DNA of 35,333 nt from Clostridia bacterium. Its GTDB lineage: Bacteria; Bacillota; Clostridia; TANB77; CAG-508. The stretch lies in the NCBI GenBank assembly GCA_030539215.1, contig JAUNSM010000005.1:1-35333 (forward strand), given 5' to 3'. The translations under genes and the position numbers were made by a program. Numbering within the stretch: the first letter of the stretch is position 1; each line of letters begins with the position of its first letter. This document shows positions 8,162 through 15,885 of this stretch, piece after piece. Below the pieces are notes generated by a model, which was not told where the DNA came from, did no database searches, and was given only the letters and a program-made list of their open reading frames with translations.

Positions 8162-10134
8162 TTAATTTGTATATATTATCACTTTTGTATGTGTATTTAC
8201 TTGAATTCCTTTTTTAGGTAATTGCTGTGTTACTATTTCTCCTTCCCCATTTATCTCTATTTCTAATCCCAATTCTTTTAAAATTTTTTTTGCTTCTTGT
8301 ATATCCATTCCTATTACATTTGGCATTTCCACATTTTCTGTTATTTCTTCTGGCATCTCTTGTTTCCTAATTTCTAAATATGGAAGCACCTCTCCGCAAC
8401 ACTTGTGCAGCAATAGGTGCAGCAACCGCACCTCCTTGGTGTCCTCCTTCTCCTATTGGATTATATAATATGATTATTATTACTACTTCTGGGTCAGATA
8501 TATCTGCTACTCCCACAAATGATGTAACATATTTATTAGTGTTTACTCCATCTTCTGATGTTCCTGTTTTTCCTCCTATTGAATACCCTTTAACCCCAGC
8601 ATTTCTTCCAGTTCCTTCTGATACAACTGACTCCATCATACTAAGAACTTTTTTTGCCGTTGTTTCAGATATTACCTGCTCACCTTGTTTAATTTCTATA
8701 TCTTTTTTTTCTCCTGTTTTACTATCAATTGTTGCTTTTACAATTCTTGGAGTGAATTTTTTACCATTATTAGCTATTGTTGATACTACTGTTAACATTT
8801 GCATTGGTGTTATTTCAAACCTTTGGCCAAATGATATTGTTGCAAGTTCTACTGGTCCTACTTTTTCTTCTTTTAAAAATATACTTCCAGCTTCTCCTGG
8901 CAAATCAATTCCTGTTTTTGAAAGCAACCCAAATTTTTCTAAATAATCATAATATCTTTCTATTCCAACTTTTTGTCCGAAGCCCTATAAATACTGGATT
9001 ACATGAGTTCATTAATGCCTGCCTTAAGCTTTCAGAACCGTGCGGTCTATAATGTCTCCAACATTTTATTCTTGTTCCTGCAATATTAATTGAACCTGTA
9101 CAACAAAACTCTCCACTATTATCTGTATCTGTTATCCCTTCTTCTAATGCTGCTGATGATGTAACTACTTTAAATGTTGAACCTGGTTCATATGTATCTG
9201 ATATTGCTTTATTTCTCCACATTTGTTGTAAAGCTTGTGATTTATCCCCAGAAGATAAAGTATCCCACACATATTCTAAATCTTGTTTATTTATTTTATA
9301 TGGATTATTTAAGTCATATCCAGGATAATTAGCTAATGCTAAAATGTCACCTGTTTTAGGATTTGCAATTATAATATTGCCTCCATCTGTGCATTCATTA
9401 TCTATACAAGCTTGTTCAAGATATTTTTCAGCAATAGATTGTACTGTCATATCTATTGATAATATTATATCATCCCCATCTATTGCTACAATATAATCTT
9501 CACCTTCATTACCTAAATCTGTACCTGTTGCATCTGTTAATTTTAATATTTTTCCTGTCTCACCTTTTAATATATCATCATATTTGCTTTCAATTCCCTC
9601 TAATCCTTGGTTATCACTCCCCGTAAATCCAATTACATTTGATGCTAAATTAGCATATGGATAATACCTTTTTGTATCTTCATCTATATTTATACCACTA
9701 ATTATATTGTTTTCATCCATCCACACTCTTAATTTATCTGTTTGCTCTTTTTCTACTTTTTTTACAATAGTTTCAATAGAACTGTTTTTGTTTACCTTTT
9801 TTAATACTGTTTCATAATCTAAACTAAATATCTCTGACATTGCTTTTGCAACTTTTTCTTTATCTTCTTTTTTTATATTTCCTGGATTTATTGAAATTGT
9901 TTCAACACTAGCACTTACTGACAATACATTCTTTCCTGTACTATCATATATTGTTCCCCTTTTAGGATTTATTTTTCTATTTAAAGTTTGTTGCACATAT
10001 GCCATAGATTGTAATTCTGAACCTTGTACAAATTGTACAAAGCCAATTCTTATTATTAGCAATGTACAAATGCTAAAACTTACAAATAATATATTTCTTA
10101 ATCTTTTTTTTCTGCTGATATTTGTAGACTTCAT
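8162..10134 (-). CDS. Class B penicillin-binding protein with PASTA domain (FtsI/SpoVD type), joined across two +1 shifts
   Basis: Transpeptidase that crosslinks septal or spore-cortex peptidoglycan. Skipping the Cs at 8979 and 8396 joins three fragments into 656 residues. One N-terminal membrane helix (about residues 15-35) is followed by the dimerisation domain. The catalytic triad motifs are STFK (about 319-322), SCN (about 377-379) and KTG (about 522-524). The C-terminal PASTA domain starts near 600 (VEMPNVIGMDIQEAKKIL). The first shift lies just after SCNPVFIGL, between the second and third catalytic motifs, so unshifted product would be inactive; the second removes only PASTA. The PASTA domain favours SpoVD-like over FtsI/PbpB, but this is not decisive. 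AGAGAGGT precedes the ATG. Confidence 0.92.
8394..8396 (-). other. CGG +1 frameshift site 2 in the PASTA penicillin-binding protein
   Basis: The incoming frame reads GTG-TTG-CGG-AGA. Skipping base 8396 gives TTG-GGA-GAG-GTG, restoring AAQVLGEVLPYLE, the end of the transpeptidase domain, and leading into the PASTA domain. Confidence 0.92.
8977..8979 (-). other. CGG +1 frameshift site 1 in the PASTA penicillin-binding protein
   Basis: The incoming frame reads GGG-CTT-CGG-ACA. Skipping base 8979 gives CTT-GGA-CAA-AAA, restoring FIGLGQKVGIE, which follows the SxN motif in class B penicillin-binding proteins. Confidence 0.93.
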
Positions 10135-10144
10135 AAATACCTCT

Positions 10145-10187
10145 CTTAAAAAAATAAAGTAAGTATTTTATTTAACTTACTTTATTT
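10145..10187 (-). terminator. Terminator-like AT hairpin directly before the ftsI ribosome binding site
   Basis: Arms 10152-10163 and 10176-10187 are perfect 12-bp complements around a 12-base loop. On the minus strand the stem runs into seven Ts, followed at once by AGAGAGGT and the ftsI ATG. The stem is A/T-rich and so weak; it may attenuate rather than end transcription between the ftsL-like gene and ftsI. Confidence 0.4.
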
Positions 10188-10244
10188 AAATATATTCTAA
10201 CTTGTATTTATTATGCCTTGTATAATTAAGAACTATTTTTTATA

Positions 10245-10748
10245 CTACTTGAATATAGTTATAATTTTATTTATTATACTTTTAATTCCTGTTTCTTCTT
10301 CTATAATTACCTCTTCAGTTGCTGGTTCAATATAATCATTTTTTGGTAATGTTATATATACTGTTTGTTTAGAGTTTAATTTTTGCATTCCTAATTGCTG
10401 TTTAGCCTCTTGCTCTAAATTGCTTAAATTTAATCCGTTTTCTATTGAAACTTGTAATTGTGCATTTTGTTTTTCTACTTCTGCTAATTCTTCTTTTAAA
10501 CTTTTTACTTTTGCAAAATTTTCATCTATTTGTGAATTTCTATAACTAATTCCAAAAAGAATAACAAATCCTATTATTAAATATTTAATTATTTTTCTCT
10601 TTTTCTTTTTTATTTCTTTTGCAACTTTTTTACTTGTTTTTTTTGTAGTTGTTTTTTTAGTTTTATATGGATTTTTTACAGGCGTATATTCTGGCTCAAG
10701 TTTTCTTGGGCTTGTTTCATATTGATATTTACTAAAATTTCTTGGCAT
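10245..10748 (-). CDS. FtsL/DivIC-like septum protein
   Basis: A 167-residue protein in the usual ftsL position between rsmH and ftsI. The N-terminal 60 residues are hydrophilic and rich in lysine and threonine. One membrane helix follows (about residues 70-85, IIGFVILFGISY), then a short coiled coil (LKEELAEVEKQNAQLQ) and an acidic tail. This bitopic layout fits FtsL, which bridges FtsI/FtsW with the divisome. The sequence itself is poorly conserved in the family, so the call rests mainly on topology and position. I chose the ATG at 10748 because AAAGGAGGTG lies upstream at the right distance; a start 9 bases earlier would be internal to that site. Confidence 0.7.
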   Translation of the reverse strand: MPRNFSKYQYETSPRKLEPEYTPVKNPYKTKKTTTKKTSKKVAKEIKKKKRKIIKYLIIGFVILFGISYRNSQIDENFAKVKSLKEELAEVEKQNAQLQVSIENGLNLSNLEQEAKQQLGMQKLNSKQTVYITLPKNDYIEPATEEVIIEEETGIKSIINKIITIFK

Positions 10749-10771
10749 TATATACACCTCCTTTGTTTAAA

Positions 10772-11715
10772 TCAAATTCTTTCAAACACTCGTAATTTTG
10801 AACTTTTACTTCTTGCATTTTTATTTATTTCTTCAATTGTTGGTAATATTGGCTTTTTACTTATTATTTTTCCGAAGACTCTTTTTATTACAAATACAAT
10901 ATGGCAAATCTGGTGGGCATGTGCATTTTCCTACTGCATCAATATAAGCATTCTTTACAGCCCTATCTTCTAATGAATGAAATGTTATTATACATAATCT
11001 CCCATCACTTTTTAAGCTGTTTATACAATTTATAACTGTATTATATAATGGTTTTATTTCATTATTTACTTCTATTCTTATAGCTTGAAATGTTCTTTTG
11101 GCTGGATGCCCTTGTTTTACACTATATGCTTTTGGTATACTATTTTCTATTATTTGTACTAGCTGACTTGTTGTTTGTATTTTGCTGTTTTTTCTATATT
11201 CACATATATTTTTTGCAATCTTTCTAGAAAATTTTTCTTCACCATATTCATATATAATTTTTGCTAAATCTTCTTCTTTATAATTATTAACTATATATTG
11301 TGCTGTTAACTGTTCAGTACTATCCATTCTCATGTCTAAAGGTCCCTCTTGCATATATGTAAATCCCCTTGATTTTTCGTCTATTTGATATGATGAAACT
11401 CCTAAATCTAATAAAATTCCATCTACTTTATCTATTTTTAATTTTTCTAATACTTCTTTTATGTTTTTATGATTATCATGAATATAAATTATGTTTTTAA
11501 ATTCCTTTAATTTATTTTTAGCAGCCTCTAAAGCTTGCAAATCTCTATCTATTCCTATTAATTTTCCCTTACTAGACAACTTTTTTGCAATTTGATAACT
11601 ATGTCCAGCTCCTCCGCATTGTACCATCTACATATATACCGTTTGGCTTTATATTTAAATTTTCAATACATTTATTTAGCATAACAGGAATATGATTAAA
11701 GCTTTTCTCTATCAT
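10772..11715 (-). CDS. rsmH: 16S rRNA (cytosine-1402-N4) methyltransferase, joined across two +1 shifts
   Basis: S-adenosylmethionine-dependent enzyme that methylates N4 of C1402 in 16S rRNA. The gene starts at ATG 11715 (AGAGGT upstream) with [14 protein letters not shown], the family's usual N-terminus. Skipping the Cs at 11616 and 10874 joins three pieces into 313 residues, normal for the family. The first shift falls exactly in the SAM-binding motif DGTMGGAGHS (about residues 29-38). Later landmarks are [20 protein letters not shown] and [12 protein letters not shown]. The second shift restores the basic tail [10 protein letters not shown] and the ending KLRVFERI. With no first shift only about 38 residues would be made. 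Next downstream is the ftsL-like gene, 23 bases away. Confidence 0.94.
10872..10874 (-). other. CGG +1 frameshift site 2 in rsmH
   Basis: The incoming frame reads AGT-CTT-CGG-AAA and stops after five more codons. Skipping base 10874 gives CTT-GGA-AAA-ATA and restores the family's normal C-terminus (about 33 more residues). Confidence 0.9.
11614..11616 (-). other. CGG +1 frameshift site 1 in rsmH
   Basis: The incoming frame reads ACA-ATG-CGG-AGG. Skipping base 11616 gives ATG-GGA-GGA-GCT, restoring TMGGAGH, the SAM-binding glycine motif. Confidence 0.95.
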
Positions 11716-12098
11716 TTTTACCTCTAATCTTTAACCTTATAACATATTACAAACAGTTGGTAGAAACCATTACCAACTGTCATTCCATGTTTGTTTTATT
11801 ATTTTTCTTTTGTTTTTTGTTAGGCGGGAATTACCCGCCTATTTTTTCTTTTGTAATTTTTTCTACAACCCATTTTTAGCTGTTTTATTTCTTTTGTATG
11901 TTTTGTCTTTTGTAAATATATAATTTTACCTTTGTAAATTATAATCACTTTTTTCTTTTGTAGCACTTTACTTTTGTGACTTATATTGCTACTTTTGTCT
12001 TTTGTAAAATATAAATTTTATTTTTCTTTTGTATCTTTTCAAGATTATCTTTTGTACCTTAATTTACATCTTTTGTATTCTATATAAACTTTTTCAAG
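11716..12098 (-). other. mraZ-rsmH intergenic leader with hairpins and an ACAAAAG word array
   Basis: This 383-base gap has no gene that I can support. It holds two perfect hairpins: 11753-11780 (10-bp arms, ACAGTTGGTA) and 11821-11841 (8-bp arms, TAGGCGGG). On the minus (transcribed) strand the seven-base word ACAAAAG occurs 11 times between 11807 and 12076, often about 21-27 bases apart, with one near-copy at 11930. Neither hairpin is followed by a T tract on the transcribed strand, so they are not classic terminators for mraZ. Confidence 0.6.
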
Positions 12099-12531
12099 TT
12101 ATATACCTAAACCTTCCATTCTTTGGGCAATTTCATCTGCTTCTAAATTTTCTTGCTGGCTATATGCAAGCCATTTATCTTTGCTCCAAATTTCTATTTT
12201 GTCTAATACTCCAATAATAATAACTTCTTTTTCTAGTCCTGCAAATTCTCGTAAATTACTGCTTATTAAAAATCTTCCTTGTTTATCTATTTCACATTCA
12301 GTTGCTCTTGCTAGAAAAAATCTTTTTAATGCTCTTGCATCTTTATTTGTAAGTGGAAATGTTCTTAATTTTTCTTCAAAGTTTTTCCATTCGTTCCCGT
12401 GAATATGCAAACAAACAACCATCTAAGCCTTGTGTTATAACAAATTTTTCTCCTATATCATCTTTTAGCTTTGCTGGCATAATAAGTCTTCCTTTTGTAT
12501 CTATTGTATGCTCATATTCGCCTATTAACAA
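12099..12531 (-). CDS. mraZ: Transcriptional regulator MraZ, joined across one +1 shift
   Basis: DNA-binding protein with two AbrB-like SpoVT folds that regulates its own dcw operon. The start is a TTG at 12531 with AGAGGTG upstream, giving LIGEYEHTIDTKGRLIMPAK, the family's usual beginning. Skipping the C at 12399 joins DGCLFAYS to GNEWKNFEEKL and yields 143 residues, the typical length. The second repeat carries ATECEIDKQGRFLISSNLREFAGL, matching the duplicated D-x2-GR-x-LI pattern. Without the shift the second repeat is lost, which would probably abolish normal oligomer formation. Three CCACTTT-type repeats (GTGG on the transcribed strand) just upstream match known MraZ operators. Confidence 0.93.
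12397..12399 (-). other. CGG +1 frameshift site in mraZ
   Basis: The incoming frame reads TAT-TCA-CGG-GAA. Skipping base 12399 gives TCA-GGG-AAC-GAA, restoring LFAYSGNEWK. It is the only site of the 18 that uses GGG. Confidence 0.9.
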
Positions 12532-12567
12532 ATGGTTCACCTCTTTTTTCTTTTAGAAAGTTTAAAA

Positions 12568-12594
12568 CCACTTTCCTCCACTTCGTTCCACTTT
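12568..12594 (-). promoter_or_regulatory. Three-repeat MraZ operator
   Basis: On the transcribed strand AAAGTGG, GAAGTGG and AAAGTGG occur with their starts exactly 10 bases apart, one helical turn each. They lie between the predicted promoter -10 (12601-12606) and the mraZ start. Direct GTGG repeats before mraZ are the known binding sites of MraZ, so autoregulation is likely. Confidence 0.8.
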
Positions 12595-12600
12595 GACCAT

Positions 12601-12629
12601 ATTTTATATTATAAATAATTAAAATGCAA
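12601..12629 (-). promoter_or_regulatory. Sigma-A type promoter of the dcw operon
   Basis: TTGCAT (12624-12629), a 17-base spacer, then TAAAAT (12601-12606). The -35 and the bases before it (12623-12648) match the spo0A promoter at 18113-18139 almost base for base, apart from one indel. Confidence 0.65.
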
Positions 12630-12660
12630 TAGTTTTTTGAAAATTTTTTAATTTTTTTGC

Positions 12661-12691
12661 AAAAAAATACAAGGCTTATATAAACCTTGTA
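12661..12691 (-). terminator. Terminator after the prepilin-like gene
   Basis: TACAAGG and CCTTGTA (12668-12674, 12685-12691) form a 7-bp stem, followed on the minus strand by seven Ts. It isolates the prepilin-like gene from the mraZ promoter just downstream. Confidence 0.7.
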
Positions 12692-12791
12692 TCTTTATTT
12701 ATAATTATTTTTCTATTTCTTCGGATTATCTTTCAGATTCTGTTCTACTAATAGATACTTTTCTCTCTTCTATAGAAAGTTCCCCTTTTAC

Positions 12792-13214
12792 TTAGTTTTC
12801 ATAATATTTTACATTATCTAATTCAGCACCTTTTAGGTAATATACTTCTAAATTACCATTTACAACATAAACATCTGATGTGTCTATAAGTAATGTATCT
12901 ACCCCTCCATATTCTTGTCCATATCTTAATGTTATATTTTCTAATTTAGATAAGTCTATTTCAGAATACGTTATTGCATTATTTATTTGTATTGTCCTTC
13001 TTGTTGTTGGAATCTCATTATATTTGTTATAATAAATCAGTATTTTGTCTTCAAGTAAATTTATATCTGCCTTCATATTATTATATGGACTTACATTATT
13101 TGATGATCTGGAACTATAAATTACAATTGTTGATAATATAAGTAATAAAATAATTGATACTATTACTGATATTAATGTAATACCTTTTTTTTGTTTTATT
13201 TTTTCTTTTATCAT
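12792..13214 (-). CDS. Prepilin-like membrane-anchored protein
   Basis: A 140-residue protein. The N-terminus has a basic leader ending KKGITLISV, followed by a 20-residue hydrophobic helix, the layout of type IV prepilin/pseudopilin signals cleaved after glycine. The usual glutamate at position +5 of the mature protein is missing (serine here), so processing and assembly are uncertain. The rest is a small beta-rich domain of unknown role (YGQEYGGVDTLLI). GGAGG precedes the ATG. A terminator follows at 12661-12691. After the TAA stop the same frame stays open for 21 more codons with protein-like composition (ELSIEERKVSISRTESER). No other pilus genes are visible nearby. Confidence 0.6.
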   Translation of the reverse strand: MIKEKIKQKKGITLISVIVSIILLLILSTIVIYSSRSSNNVSPYNNMKADINLLEDKILIYYNKYNEIPTTRRTIQINNAITYSEIDLSKLENITLRYGQEYGGVDTLLIDTSDVYVVNGNLEVYYLKGAELDNVKYYEN

Positions 13215-13259
13215 TTGTTTCCTCCGCTTAACTATACTCTTATTTTGACATTTAATTCT

Positions 13260-13901
13260 TTAAATGTCAATACATTTAATACCTTTTTGTAGTATATTAT
13301 AAACTTTTTTTTTAAGAATATATTTTTTATTTTCTCTTATTACCATAATCCATAAATATAATAATATAAATAATATTGCTATATTTTTAAAATATAAAAT
13401 TGCTATACTAGATATAACTGTTAATACAATTATTATAACATTAGAAATTTTATTTATAATTTCATCTGTTTTTATTTGTGAATAATAAATTCTTATTATT
13501 TGTTTTAAAATTCGCCCTCCATCTAAAGGATATAAAGGTATCATATTAAAAATTGCTATTAAAATATTAGAATATATTATTATTTCTTTTAATTGTATAT
13601 TAATATTTAAAAATAAAGCTATAATTGCTATTAAAACATTTGTTAATGGTCCCGCTATAGCAATTATAATTTTTTGTATTTGTATTAATTTTTTATATCC
13701 ATATATCTCAAATGTAATACTTATCCCTAAAGGCATTATGCTTAAACATTTAGGTTTCAATTTTAGTAATAATCCTGCCATCATATGCCCTAATTCGTGT
13801 ATAAAAGCAAATATCATTATTAGTACATATATTTCAATTTGATGTGTTAATATAAATATTATTATAAATAAAAAAATTTGTAGATTTACTTTTATTTGCA
13901 T
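13260..13901 (-). CDS. M50 site-2 protease, SpoIVFB-like
   Basis: A 213-residue intramembrane zinc metalloprotease. The zinc motif HELGH lies about residues 36-40 inside the second membrane helix. The third ligand motif NMIPLYPLDGG is near residues 117-127, the classic NPDG box of site-2 proteases. Several hydrophobic helices surround both. In Bacillus, SpoIVFB cleaves pro-sigma-K in the mother cell and is held in a complex with SpoIVFA. The gene immediately upstream is a SpoIVFA-like M23 protein, which makes this assignment likely. The C-terminal CBS domain of Bacillus SpoIVFB is absent or much reduced, since the protein is shorter. Confidence 0.8.
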   Translation of the reverse strand: MQIKVNLQIFLFIIIFILTHQIEIYVLIMIFAFIHELGHMMAGLLLKLKPKCLSIMPLGISITFEIYGYKKLIQIQKIIIAIAGPLTNVLIAIIALFLNINIQLKEIIIYSNILIAIFNMIPLYPLDGGRILKQIIRIYYSQIKTDEIINKISNVIIIVLTVISSIAILYFKNIAILFILLYLWIMVIRENKKYILKKKVYNILQKGIKCIDI

Positions 13902-13932
13902 TTTACATCACTTCTTTCTTTATTTATAAATC

Positions 13933-14817
13933 TTATTCAAATTTTAATATTAAGTCTGGATCAACATATCTATCTTGTTTTCTAATTTCAAAATGCAAAT
14001 GTGCTCCTGTTACATTTCCTGTAGCACCTACTTCTCCTATTTGTTGCCCTTGTGTAACTTTATCTCCTTGTTTTACATATATTGTTTTACAATGTGCATA
14101 TAGTGTAATTACATCTCCGTTTGCAATTTTTATATGATTTCCATAATCTCCAACAGATGATACTGTTTCTACTATTCCTGACATTGAAGCAATAAAAGCT
14201 GTTCCTTCATTTGCTGCTATATCAATACCTGTATGATATTTAGGTACAGTTTCTGTTGTTGGATTTCTTGGACCATACCTTGAAGTTATTGTTCCTTGTA
14301 ATGGAATTATTAATGTATTAGTTTCTATTATACTTTTAGCATCTTGCTCCATTTGTGTAAGGCTTATAGGCTCTTCTTCATCTATTTCAATATTTTCTCC
14401 ACCTATATTATTTTCATTTTGTTCTATATCTTCGTTTTGTTGAGTAATAAATTGTTCTTCTATTACATCATTTGTTTCTTCTTTGTTTAAGTTGTGTTTA
14501 GGCTTTATAATTGAATTTATATACTCCTTTGTATTATTATATAAATTTGAAATATTTATATCATATGATAATATTTCATTTGTTTTTTTTATTACACTTT
14601 CTGAAAATATATATTTTGTATTTTGAATCATGTAAAAAATTAAATATATTAAAATACAAATTGTAATTTGTAAAAACATTTTTTTTAACAAATTATATTC
14701 TTTTTTTTCTGATACATTTACTCTTGCAACTTTTTTATTTGTAGCTTGTATCTTTTTTTTATAATATATTTCTTCTGCCCTTTTTATTTTTTCATCAGGG
14801 GTTAAGGTTCTTTCCAA
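13933..14817 (-). CDS. M23 (LytM) domain membrane protein, SpoIVFA-like
   Basis: A 294-residue protein with a cytoplasmic lysine-rich start, one membrane helix (about residues 48-66) and an acidic linker. The C-terminal M23 domain runs from about residue 170. The zinc ligands look intact: HTGIDIA (H-x3-D, about 208-212) and HLHFE, with YAHC between. SpoIVFA-type proteins often carry degenerate M23 domains, so real peptidoglycan hydrolysis is possible here; SpoIIQ is the main alternative identity. Position just upstream of the SpoIVFB-like protease supports SpoIVFA. The likely start is TTG 14817 with GAGGTG upstream. Confidence 0.72.
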   Translation of the reverse strand: MERTLTPDEKIKRAEEIYYKKKIQATNKKVARVNVSEKKEYNLLKKMFLQITICILIYLIFYMIQNTKYIFSESVIKKTNEILSYDINISNLYNNTKEYINSIIKPKHNLNKEETNDVIEEQFITQQNEDIEQNENNIGGENIEIDEEEPISLTQMEQDAKSIIETNTLIIPLQGTITSRYGPRNPTTETVPKYHTGIDIAANEGTAFIASMSGIVETVSSVGDYGNHIKIANGDVITLYAHCKTIYVKQGDKVTQGQQIGEVGATGNVTGAHLHFEIRKQDRYVDPDLILKFE

Positions 14818-14896
14818 TAAAAAACACCTCTTCCTTTGTAATATACTTTTTTAATGTATATTCAAAAAAAGAAATGTTTAGAACTTTTACGTTATA

Positions 14897-15241
14897 TTAT
14901 TTAATTATATAACTAACCAAAAATAATACTCCTAAAATTACTGATACTATTTTTAATCTTTTATATTTAGTTTCTATTTTTTTATTTGCTTTATAAACAC
15001 TTTTTTTCTCTTTTTCAATTTTGGATATATACGTACTTATTATCATTTCAGCTTCGTTTATTATATATTTTTTATCATTATTTATTTTTTTATTCTCACT
15101 TTTTTTATTAACTATTTTATTTTCAGCTAAATCTTCATTTTTTAATTTAATATTTGGTTTTAATATTACAATTGCTTCTTCTACTATATTAGATGGCAAA
15201 TCTTTAAGTACAATCATATTTTTCATGCTTTGAGTATCCAT
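14897..15241 (-). CDS. Tail-anchored protein of unknown function
   Basis: I do not recognise this 114-residue protein. It starts MDTQSMKNM with a strong AGGAGG site 6 bases upstream. It contains a short hydrophobic patch (VLKDLPSNIVEEAIVILK), a long lysine/asparagine-rich stretch, a probable helix (ISTYISKIEKEKKSV) and a single C-terminal membrane helix ending VSYIIK. This topology suggests a membrane-bound adaptor facing the cytoplasm. Its place between spoIVFA-like and yyaC genes hints at a sporulation-related role, which is inference only. Confidence 0.6.
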   Translation of the reverse strand: MDTQSMKNMIVLKDLPSNIVEEAIVILKPNIKLKNEDLAENKIVNKKSENKKINNDKKYIINEAEMIISTYISKIEKEKKSVYKANKKIETKYKRLKIVSVILGVLFLVSYIIK

Positions 15242-15294
15242 TCATATCCTCCTAAAAAATTCTCATATATTAATTTTTTCCAATTTTTTTAGGT

Positions 15295-15834
15295 TTATAC
15301 ATTTATTACATCACATATTCCTTGTGCTACACAATCTGCCATTGTCATTATTAAATTAAGTGGTGTATTTTGTAATATCTTAAAATTATGTTTCGCATTT
15401 TTTAAATCTTTTGATACTATACCCTTTATACTCATATTGCCTACATATAGCTTGTTTTTATTAAATCCGCTTCCTACATTAAGTGCATTTTTTGAAACTA
15501 TAATTTTACCAAGCTCTGTTTTGTTTGATAATGCTGCATCTATTGCTATTAAAAAATAGTTTTTATATTTATTATTTATATAATCTATTACTTTTATTAT
15601 ATTGTATGAAGATACTGTATTTTCTAAATGTCCTATTACTTTGATGTTTTTTTCTTTTCTAAATAAATACTTTAACTTGTAGCCTACTAGTGGCCCAAAG
15701 CTATCCCCTATTATTCTGTCTGTACCAATACATAAAAATATTAAGTTTGATATTTCTAAATCAATTATTTTTTGTCTTAATATAATACTAAAATCTTGAA
15801 CAAAATTATTATATATTTCTTCTTTAAAGGCCAT
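15295..15834 (-). CDS. yyaC: YyaC-family sporulation protein (GPR-related fold)
   Basis: A 179-residue protein with the family motif FLCIGTDRIIGDSFGPLVG (about residues 33-51), then AIDAALS near 100 and KNALNVGSGFNK, all typical of YyaC. The family is annotated as spore-protease-related (peptidase fold of the GPR/HybD type), but its activity is not established. Many spore-formers carry it. It sits in a run of small sporulation-associated genes. A GGAG-type site precedes the ATG. Confidence 0.85.
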   Translation of the reverse strand: MAFKEEIYNNFVQDFSIILRQKIIDLEISNLIFLCIGTDRIIGDSFGPLVGYKLKYLFRKEKNIKVIGHLENTVSSYNIIKVIDYINNKYKNYFLIAIDAALSNKTELGKIIVSKNALNVGSGFNKNKLYVGNMSIKGIVSKDLKNAKHNFKILQNTPLNLIMTMADCVAQGICDVINV

Positions 15835-15885
15835 ATCTCTACTCCTTATTTACATATATATTAATTTTATGTTCAAGTATTTTAT

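Noticed and set aside
8380-8946. 188-codon plus-strand open frame opposite the penicillin-binding protein gene
   Set aside because: It is the complement of a well-conserved coding region, has no ribosome binding site and no recognisable product.
11807-12076. CRISPR-like array in the mraZ-rsmH gap
   Set aside because: The repeated word is only seven bases and spacing varies from 7 to 48 bases; no spacers of constant length and no cas genes.
488-12531. Gene decay: a string of pseudogenes in yitT and the dcw cluster
   Set aside because: All lesions are one type (an extra C before an in-phase GGN), flanking sequence is perfectly conserved, and many affected genes are normally essential. Random decay would give mixed indels and nonsense changes.
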